Source of the DNA: Anthoceros angustus
Taxonomy: Eukaryota > Streptophyta > Anthocerotopsida > Anthocerotales > Anthocerotaceae
Length of the DNA stretch: 64,000 nt
Direction: 5' to 3'
Assembly: GCA_010909165.1 (NCBI GenBank)
Contig: MU008168.1
Location: 1,488,001 to 1,552,000 of the forward strand
Position numbers and translations under genes: made by a program
Shown: positions 55,664 to 64,000 of the stretch, in pieces
How positions within the stretch are numbered: the first letter of the stretch is position 1
Layout: every line of letters begins with the position of its first letter
The notes under the pieces: generated by a model
Told to the model about the DNA's origin: nothing
Database searches by the model: none
Seen by the model: the letters and a program-made list of their open reading frames with translations, nothing else

Positions 55664-57722
55664 GGAACATTAGCCCACATTCTTCCAGCCCATACATACG
55701 TCCTGGCTATTGTCTCGCCATCGCCAAAATGAGTTTAGGGTTTGAGTGAGGAAGTTTTATTTGAGCGCGGCGGGCTGGCGCGGTTATGAAATACGAATCC
55801 AATATAGCCCAGCCAGCTCCAGTCCCAGTCCCCGGTCGTGATTCGGTGATACAAATTCCATTCGATCCGATTCCATCCCGACGACGCGATGTTGACTGTG
55901 CTTTCAACGGAACGGAACCTCGGCACGATTACAATCGGCAGCTGGCGCCCATGTTGCGGCCCACTAGCAGCACGCTGCTCTCCTCGCCTTTGCCTCGCCC
56001 CTTAGGACATTCCGTTATTGGGCCCACTTGCACGAAGGACCCTTCAACTTGGTGCCACCCACTCCCCAAGTGGACAAAGACGCCTTGCACGTCACACCTG
56101 CCAACCCCTAGCCGCCCACGGACTCCCAGCCATGTGTGCCTGCTCACCCATGGTTTCACAAGTGGACGGTATTTAAATGTATATATATCATTTTAATAAA
56201 ATAAAATAGTAAATATTTATTATTTTGATATAATTATATTATAAATTATGAATCATAGTGATATTTATTTTTTGTGGTCCCTTGAGGGGTAAGAATATGT
56301 GTTATATTCTTATAGACAATGTTAGTCACTTTTTGAAAGCTTGAGTAGCAAACAAACAACCCTCATGAAGCAACCATAACAAGAGATGCAAACAAGCAAT
56401 CCTCATCATGACGGACGACAACAAGGAATGCATTCTTGACAAACGCTGGTGGTATGTACACCCTTCTATCTCCTTGGTGGTGACATGCAATTTTAGGCAT
56501 AGGACATTTAAGTATGGAGCTTCATCCTTAGTAGAGGTATGGAATTGAGTTATTCCTTTTCACAGCCATATTATAGGTAGATGGGTTCATCCATCTCTAC
56601 TAAATTAATAAAATGCAGAGTTGTGAGAACATCGTAGATAAATTATAGTATTAATTAATATGAAATTTTATAACTTATTGTTTTTATAAAAAAGTAGATT
56701 CATAGTTTGATAAGACAATCCAAGAGAACCAAACTATCTATGGGACTTACACTGAATATCAGAGAATAAGTGACTGCTGTAATTCACGTTTAATTTAATT
56801 TGATTACGGGACAGAGAACAATCCTGACCGTTGTGAGGTCTATTTTGTACATGCTGGTTTGTAGGTTGCTTGTGAAGGTGGAGCGAGAGTGTCGGTGACG
56901 CACTTGGGATGCTCCACTTGTGGGGCAAGTATTGATTGCGGCGGGGCCCACAGCCCGAGTCGGGCTGAGGAGGGAGCAGGGAGCAGGGCTATCCGGTCTT
57001 TGATAACTGCACTTAGCTGAGAGTGGGCAGCATGGAGTTCCATGGCGGCCACGCCCATGTCATTAGCCATAACGGCCTTGCTATAATCCCGTCGCGGCAA
57101 CGGCCGGATGCGGGATGCGATGGATCGCGCTCGAAACTCGGGGGAGAGAGAGAGGATGTGAGGAGAGGATGCTCACATCCTCTCTCTGCCGAGCCTGGCT
57201 CTCGGACTTCCTGTTCCTTGTCCGCGGCTGCTGCTGCAGAGCAGAGCCAGGCGGATCCGCATCCGGATCCGACCTGACCCGATCCTCACCTGGTAGCAGA
57301 ATTTCTTCTGTTTCCGCGCGTTTGATGCCGCGGAGGGGATCGTTTTCTGTGCAGAGGGGACGGGAGGAATGAAATCCGCGGCAGTGCGGGTCGTGATTGT
57401 GGCTTGTAATGTCGACCACTGCTGGTGTTGCTGCTGCTGGGTGGCACGGGAGGGAGCCTGTTTTTGTTGCTTAGACGGCCCCGGTGTGGAGACCCAATTG
57501 GCAGATCGGTGAGATTGGGGGAAAAGACTGGGACTGTGTGATGAGATTGAACAGTTTTGAGCTGGATTCGGACGTGGCTGGTGTATGGCATTGATTTGGG
57601 AGTGAGGGAGAGTGTGGGTCCTTTCTCGGGAGGGAAAGGAAGGGAGCTGAGGAGGAACTTGGAGGAAGCGGGTGTGCGGGTGTGAGGATGTGGGATGCGC
57701 CCAGCGCTTAGCTTCGGGGGAC
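55664..57722. other. Intergenic between divergent genes, AT-rich centre
   Basis: This two-kilobase spacer separates the peroxiredoxin (minus) from the histidine kinase (plus). 56160-56800 is AT-rich and without coding signs. Ser/Pro/Arg-rich open frames on both strands at 57000-57670 are composition effects over the likely kinase leader. The peroxiredoxin promoter should lie just right of 55664. Confidence 0.5.
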
Positions 57723-60700
57723 ATGGTGAGCAGCGTCTTTGGCGGGGCTGCGAACTTGAGCGGGTTGGTGCGGGATCTGGCGTGTTTCTGCTGCGCTCAG
57801 TTGTGTTGCGCTATGTGCACCTCGGAATTCCCCTTGGCTGATGTCTTTCCAGCGGTGGGGAGAAGTGTAGCAACCGCCTGCTTGTACAGGGACTTGGCAA
57901 GCGGAGTTTGGAGTCGAGGGGAGGAGAACTGTAGCGGGGCAGAGGGTGGGAAATCGGTCTCCAAAATTGGTGCCGGGGAGTGTGATATGGGCCGGGATGT
58001 TATGCTGAGCCGTGACGATTCCGGTGGCGGAGCGGAGCAGTCGAAGGAGTGTAGATGGGGGAGTTGTGGAGTTGAGGGCACAGGCAAGGAAGGAGTGAGG
58101 GAATTGAGGCAGGCATTACGGCGCGATGGGCCTGCATGTGCTGCTGCGGGTGCAGATTATGTACAGAGGAGAGTACAGGAAGAGGGGAAATGCTCAGTTT
58201 TGCATCAGAATGTGGAGTTTAAGCGTGTGAAAGATCAATGCACTTATACTTGGAGAAGGCAGAAGGGGGAGGTTTTTTGTGTGCTTGGGGCATTCACCAT
58301 GCTCCTTGCTGCTGCGCTGGTGGTATATTGTCGCGACCCAGCCCGCAGCATTGCTCTTGCAATGGTGGGGGTGTTAGCAACGTCCTCTTGTGTAGCTCTC
58401 ATTATCTGTCTCTGCTTGGACTACGATGGCAGCCAAAGGCTGTGCAGAACCGTGTCTCCCGTTCTTTTTGCCATGCCAGCTGTTACGGCACTGGGGCCTA
58501 TGTTATCCTGCAAACTGATGGGTTCTACTGGTTGTGTCTCCAGTCAACCTCGCGACTTACTGCTCATGATCGGGTTGCCGTGTCTTCTATCATCTGCTCC
58601 CGTTATGGCATGGCAAGCTGCCTTTTCCCTGTCTCTGCTCATTCCCACCTCATTTCTGCTGCTCTGTTCGTGGGAAGGCCACAGCTCGGGAGTCCTTCCT
58701 CCCGACCATCTGGCTTCCGTCTACATAATTGCTGGTTTCTCTATGCTGGCAATATGCCCTCTTATACTGCTGAGGAACCGGGCCGAGAAGGAACTATTTG
58801 CAGCATTTGAAGCCACGGAGGCCTATATGGGAAAGATAGTTGCCCAGCAACAGGAGGCGCAGAGTGCAGTCCAGCAAATGACAAAGGTGCTGGATGATAT
58901 CAACAGAGACAACTCGGACAAAGTTAGTAAGATGCGACAGTTCATAAGCTATATATTTCATGAGATTAGAGGTACGGAAATGGCCCTCATCCATCTTGAT
59001 TTAGATCTGTCTACCAACCTCTCTTTGGGTGCCTAGCCTGGTTGTCCGATCCTGTGCATTAATCAAACTACACCCCTGTGCTGGTTGCAGTGCCATTCAA
59101 TGCGGTGGTTCTGGGCATAGGCCACATGCTAGCAGGGAACATTTCAGAAGAGCAGCGAGAAATTCTGAAGATGATGGACTCTTCGTCGTCCTCTATGATT
59201 CGCATTCTGAACGATGTCCTTGACATGGGTCAGCACAGGGTTGCAAACTTATATGAATTCTCCATATTCTCGTCCAGCTCTGGATGCTCTTCTGATGGTA
59301 ACAATGGCTGCAGGTAAAATTGAAGCTGGAAAGCTCCACTTGGAAAAGCAGCCTTTCAACATGGGAGAGCTAGTAAGCTCCATAGTGTGGTCTTTTCAAG
59401 ATACTTTTGACTCTAAGGGAATTCAGTTCAGTTTGTCCGTGGATGACGAAACTCGTGAACGACTATCAAGTTGGGATGTGCTGGGTGACAAGCATCGTGT
59501 TGGACAGGTACTCCTCCTCTAGCCTGTGCTTCTTGTGGATGTGCACGCTGTTCTAGCAGGTTCTCTGCTCAGTGTGAAGTAAACCAGTCCTTCTGTTGGT
59601 GATAAGTCTTTCTGTCTATGCCTCAGGTGGTTGCCAACTACCTATCAAATGCAGCGAAGTTCACTCCACGTGGGGGGAAGGTCTGTCTTCGTGTTAATTG
59701 CAACAGCTTAAGCACGCAACCACATTCTGGGTTGACAGAGGGAGTGGTGATGGACCTGTCAAATCTGCATTCCCAAGGGGACTGCTCTGCGACCGAGGTT
59801 CATGAGGGTGGGCCAAGGCAACCGGAGGCATGCATACAGCAAACAGTTGACAGATCCGCAACGATTGTGAGAGTCACAATATCTGTAGAGGACACTGGGA
59901 TTGGCATAAGTAAAGAAGATCAGAAAAGACTCTTTGAGCCGTATATGCAGATTCATGCTACTTCCTCCCAAGCTGGTGGCGGAACAGGTCTTGGCCTATG
60001 CTTCTCTAAAAGGTAAGCTTGTCCCAAAGTCCATGTACATAGAATGTCCACTGCACAGTATGGTGTTTATTACGGGTTACTACCGGGTCTAACACCCGTG
60101 CTCGTGTTGCAGAATCGTAGAGCTTTCTGGAGGTACTATTGGAGTTCATTCCGAAGTAGGTAGGGGAAGCACATTCTTGTGCACTATTCCGCTGGAGTTG
60201 GTCTCACCGTCATCGACTGATACTGCAGCACATGGCAGTGGGCGTCATACCAGCAGGAGCACTTTCGATCTGTCTAGTAGGTTTGTGGGTGGAAGGTCAA
60301 TGCACCGATGTAGCTCAGGTCATTCCTTAACTGCCTCTCTGGAAGACCGAACCCCCAAAGTCCTTATTGTGGAGGACAATCAAGTCAATCGCCGGATACT
60401 GCATAAACTCCTATCTAGCTTCAACGTGGACAGTGAGACTGCGGAGAACGGTGAGCAGGCTCTGGAACTGTGTAGGAATGGAGTGAGATACGACATGATT
60501 CTGATTGACAAGGAAATGCCAGTCATGGATGGTCATGAGGTGAGATTCAATTTCTGCCCCTGCTTCCGTCTGTAATGCTGTCATGCACATGCTGGGATGC
60601 TTTCGTTCTTGCATCTGTATGTGTGCTCTGAGGGAGGATGCCCTAACCTTTGTTCATGGTGACTACAGGCCACTCGTCAGCTTCGTGCCATGGGGATCAC

Positions 60701-60941
60701 AACACCAATAATCGGACTGACTGGAAACGCTCTGGAAAGTGATCGAAATCAGTTTCTGGCAGCTGGAGTGGATGATTTTTTCACGAAACCTCTCTCTCGA
60801 CATCAGTTGGTAAAGCTGCTGGAGGCATATGGCTTAATGTCCAGGTCAAGGCCCAGTGAAGGGCCTGCTTATAAGGAACAAAAAGCTGCTCTAACCAAGT
60901 CACAAACGCCTTTAGCTTCCAGTCAAGAAGCTACAACCTGA
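57723..60941 (+). CDS. Membrane hybrid histidine kinase with receiver domain
   Basis: I model six exons: 57723-58971, 59091-59228, 59314-59507, 59627-60012, 60113-60539, 60669-60941, all GT-AG and in phase, giving 888 residues. The first ATG is used; the open frame before it begins with GTG. Residues 1-180 are Cys/Gly/Ser-rich and not recognised. Six or so hydrophobic segments lie at 183-346, then a coiled-coil linker (AAFEATEAYMGKIVAQQQEA). The H box FISYIFHEIRVPFNAV has the phospho-His at 413, the N box YLSNAAKFTPRGG is at about 532-544, the G1 box EDTGIGI at about 615, and the G2 box GGGTGLGLCFSK at about 644. The receiver has ED at 743-744, the phospho-acceptor Asp in LIDKEMPVMDG at 788, and FFTKPL with Lys 838. 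The role is two-component signalling. I see no CHASE, GAF or PAS sensor domain, so it is not a standard cytokinin or ethylene receptor. About 80 residues separate the N and G1 boxes, more than usual. Confidence 0.85.
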
Positions 60942-61300
60942 CCTTGCTGAAGAGGACGAATGATGGAGGGGCTATGGAAGTGGGAAGCAGATTTTAACTC
61001 GGCAGGGAAATCTCCTGACGTCTAGCTGAGCCTCCAGACGACCGAAGCTTGACCATGGTCAATCAAGCACGTTCCCTTCAGGTCAGTTTTTCTACTCTAG
61101 CATACTCTCTTGCAGGCTCCTTGCCCATTCTGTTCCAACCTTGGTTTGACAACCATTCGGCCCCATGCAGGAGCAGATGATTCACATGGAATTCATTTTT
61201 GGTACCAACTCTCTGGAAAAGGGTGGATGGCATAAACTGGCCAGGGGAGGATGGGGAGGGGAACCATAATTGCTGCTCCTTCCGGAAAGCAGACCTAGAT
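60942..61300. other. Downstream region of the kinase gene
   Basis: Probably contains the 3' untranslated region. No other feature is seen before the retroelement remnants start. Confidence 0.5.
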
Positions 61301-64000
61301 TCAATAAAACTAGCCAGCATTATGTCCGCTGCCCCTAAAAGTTCCTACAAGAATTGGCATGCCACTCTCCGATTCTAATGTCAGGTACAATAAAAGGCCT
61401 ATTCGAATTGGCCACGATGTGGATGGGAGATGGGGATGGATTAGATTACACTTCTCACCTTCCCGAAGGGTGGATGCACTGCAAGCGACACACGACACAG
61501 AACAAAAGCAAAGTTTCTCGCGAATGTCAGACGCGCTAATGGAGATCATGTTGCGGCTCAGCAGTTGGTCGACCTTAGGATACATTGCGCCAGGCCTTTC
61601 CGGTTTGAATCACCCCTAGGCTTATCAAACCCCATATGGACCGACAATGTTATGTTCTGAGAAATCTTGGTACTGGAAATTCAAAAACAAAAAGGCGTAT
61701 AGGCTTCCTTTTCGCCCATTGGTCGAAATAGATACTTGAATGTTGAGATATGGCATGAAATGGAGCAATGGAGATTTTATTAAAAAGAAGAGATGGGAAA
61801 ACCCATTACTCCAAACCGAGGGGTACAACCCATTAAAGGGCCCAAAGCCATGGGGGCTAGCTCCCACGAATGCCAACCCCGAAGCTACCTACCGCCCCGA
61901 TCATGTCGTGGTCCGAAATAAGAAAAGGCCTACCTACAATTGGTGCCTTCATCCCCCTTGCCATTAAGACGGGGCTATGAGCAAGTATTTTTCCCGGCTC
62001 ATCAGCACCCTCTACAAGGCGATGGATACTCACTGTCAAAAAGAAGCCACCACCGAGGAAAGAGGGAGACCCACCCCGTTCGGACAACTGTGGTGTGGCC
62101 ATCCTGCAAAGGTGTGTACTTGTGTACCTTGGCAGTCGTGCATCTCTCCGCTGCCCAGCCTAGAGGGTTGATAATGACATACTCACGAATAGAGTTCCAA
62201 GTAGGGTCCATTACGACAACATCCGCAACAAAGATTTGGTTCCCCCAAGTCAGAAATAGATCTGCCATGACTGACACCCCATTTCGCAAGGTATATGGAC
62301 GCTGCCTCTATGGAAAATAACTTCTCTCCTTGGCCTTCAAGAACGTGACGTCGCGAACAATGTCATGCGTAGCGATACATTGCCCTCCAACTGGACAGCG
62401 AGCCAGGTGGGACACTTAGTCGTCGAGGGGGGCCCCACAACTACAGGCTGAGAGAAAATAGGCCACAAGCTGGACCAAACCCAGGCGGAACCTCATCGCA
62501 GTAGAAAAAGAAGCTAGTGCGATTCGGAACACTTGGATGCAAGGCCGAGCCATAAGCTAAGAGCATGCTCCCTTCCCGAGCAAGAGCGGATGCGGGCACG
62601 AACAGGACGCGGAATAGTAGAGTCCAAAAGGATTGCCCCCTATGCCCGCTCGTATTGCTTCTCCTGGAGAAAGGCCTGAAGGCCACATGGCCCTTCCACG
62701 GAAATCGAGGAAAAGGGAGGCATGGCCGCCTTAGCCTCAGAGGAAAGGGAATCTGGCCAACTTAAGGGAAGCCTGCAAAGGGAAGGCCCCCTCCTCAACA
62801 CCCGAGGTGAAGGCCTCCAAGATGAAAACATCTCGGATTAAGAAACGAGCGGTGAAGGAGGGAGCAGAAAGGGCCCAGCTCCCAAAGAAAGCCGTCGGCG
62901 CTGAGGCCTCCATGGTCAGCAAACCTGTGCCCCCAAAAACAATAGGGAGGGATGCCTGCTGCTGAGCATGGCCCCTTTGCGACACACTCGAAGGTCCCCG
63001 GTCCGATAATGTCTCCAAGTGCCTGCATAATCTGTAGATCAAAATTCTGCAAGCCCAATAGAAAAATTGGGGAGGGAGCCACTATTCTAGTGAGATAACC
63101 CGGCTGACGCGCGAAGCAAGACGAAAGGATGCCAAATGCCACTTGAGGGTCCCTTAATAGAGATAGGTCGCCGATGTGGGCCAAGTCCTCCTTCAAAGCC
63201 TCATCCACAAAACCTTGAGTATAGGCCGGAGATCCTACGGGGACCTCCAGGACGCGAAGTCATTGTGAAGGAACTATGTCCCCCTAGGAAATTGAAGAGA
63301 GGGAGTAATGCTAGACGGGGATCAAACCTTGCACTTTAGAATCTTGACCCTCAAATCCAGGCGGAAGAGCTCTGACGAGAAGAGTGCGAAAGCTTCCCTG
63401 ACCTTGCCTCCAGGTCCTAAGATATGAGTGTCATCCGCCAGAGATGCAAAGAGATACTCTCGACCGCATCGGCCCAGCTCAAGTGTGCAGCAAAGAGGCA
63501 CCCCAAGGGATCCTCGTTCATGTTGTTGAGTCCAAAGACAAAGAACACTTTCCTTATATGGTCCGTGCTGAAAGTAGAGGGTAGACGGGGAACCATAGAA
63601 AGAGCGGACGAAAGGAATAAGCCCCGTCTACCCTCTACTTTCAGCACGGACCATATAAGGAAAGTGTTACTGTGCTGGACTCGGCAACCGGCAAGTCTTA
63701 AGACTTGCCAGGTGCACACCTGCATCCTTGAGCTCTGTAAAAATTGCCGTTCTAGAGGCCGTGTTGACGTCCACCTTTAACTCAATCTTGATGTGACTCC
63801 AAAACCACCGCGATACCAAATGCGGCCGACTCGCAATCCCCTGGAGTGGCTATCCCAAATTGGTGGGGATAAAGATGTACCTGGAAATGCTCTCGAAGTT
63901 GGATAGCAACGCTATGACTTATGAGGCATACGAATGCCTCCCCAACGGTAATAGAGTGCACCCCAAGCATGGGCTTCTTCATAGTCGAACTGCTCCCAAC
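61300..64000 (-). pseudogene. Decayed retroelement with a non-gypsy reverse transcriptase, open at the window edge
   Basis: On the minus strand, in many frames, I read reverse transcriptase parts: HQFGIATPGDCESA and FGIAVVLESHQD (63800-63900), LKVDVNTASRTAIF (about 63740), VRSFYGSPSTLYFQ (about 63600), an LADDTH catalytic box near 63430, then QASLPIVFGGTGL and APTAFFGSWALS (62870-62970). The order fits a family of plant LINE/DIRS-like reverse transcriptases. Downstream, ADLFLTWGNQIFVADVVV (about 62240) might be a nuclease-like end; this is weak. The 5' part lies beyond the window. Confidence 0.6.
63544..63668. repeat. Perfect 47-bp inverted repeat with a 31-bp loop
   Basis: 63544-63590 (aacactttccttatatggtc ... 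gacgggg) is exactly the reverse complement of 63622-63668. One arm belongs to the reverse transcriptase frame (SPSTLYFQHG), so the other arm is an inverted copy of it. It may be a replication or repair inversion, or an assembly artefact. Confidence 0.9.

Noticed and set aside
57672-57722. Extension of the histidine kinase to a GTG codon
   Set aside because: A plant nuclear gene is expected to start at ATG; the first ATG in frame is 57723.
58238-58810. Overlapping plus-strand frame within the kinase membrane region
   Set aside because: It is out of frame with the phase-consistent kinase exons and has no domain.
1-64000. tRNA and rRNA genes
   Set aside because: I looked for T-arm-like ggttcgaatcc patterns with matching acceptor stems and for conserved rRNA strings and found none that hold up; this is by eye only.

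Overview
The window is nuclear DNA of a land plant, most likely a seed-free lineage such as a lycophyte, fern or hornwort. It carries spliced plant genes with short introns (about 70-210 bp): glutamine-dependent NAD+ synthetase, chloroplast-type 2-Cys peroxiredoxin, hybrid histidine kinase and a thaumatin-like protein. It also holds a cluster of intronless PPR proteins whose C-terminal deaminase-like domain ends in GRP and has KKPA in place of the usual PG box. From memory, that DYW variant (DYW:KP) is known from lineages that perform reverse (U-to-C) organellar RNA editing. The species cannot be named from the sequence.

Layout. 1-911: gene-free flank with a 14-bp minisatellite and two hairpins. 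917-30107: one enormous, decayed Ty3/gypsy-type LTR retrotransposon on the minus strand, about 29.2 kb. Its limits rest on TG...CA ends, a 5-bp target duplication (CCTAC at 912-916 and 30108-30112), a PBS-like site at 21700-21716 and a polypurine tract at 11499-11512. The LTRs are about 10.6 kb (917-11498) and 8.4 kb (21717-30107) and contain a decayed reading frame with coiled-coil character. The internal part keeps recognisable gag (CCHC knuckle), protease (three tandem copies), reverse transcriptase, RNase H and integrase, all frameshifted. 30113-33665: intergenic DNA with minisatellites.

33666-34428: thaumatin-like gene (minus). 34429-36790: intergenic, with a 0.7-kb inverted-repeat structure. 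36845-40775: NAD+ synthetase (plus, 13 exons modelled) with a one-base frameshift in exon 9 and a tandemly duplicated start region. 41092-50967: tandem array of PPR-DYW genes (minus): two intact copies around one locus whose PPR-coding middle is expanded and shredded. 51327-53519: P-class PPR with an SMR-like end (plus), divergent from the last DYW gene. 53939-55663: 2-Cys peroxiredoxin (minus, seven exons). 57723-60941: membrane hybrid histidine kinase (plus, six exons). 61300-64000: decayed retroelement with another type of reverse transcriptase (minus).

The host genes do not form a pathway. The PPR genes share an organellar RNA-processing or editing theme, and the peroxiredoxin is also expected in plastids. 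The most unusual objects are the giant retrotransposon with coding-like LTRs and the tandem PPR-DYW:KP/GRP cluster. Many short, deletion-like differences between repeat copies could be real decay or long-read consensus error, so frameshifts in repeated regions should be read with caution.
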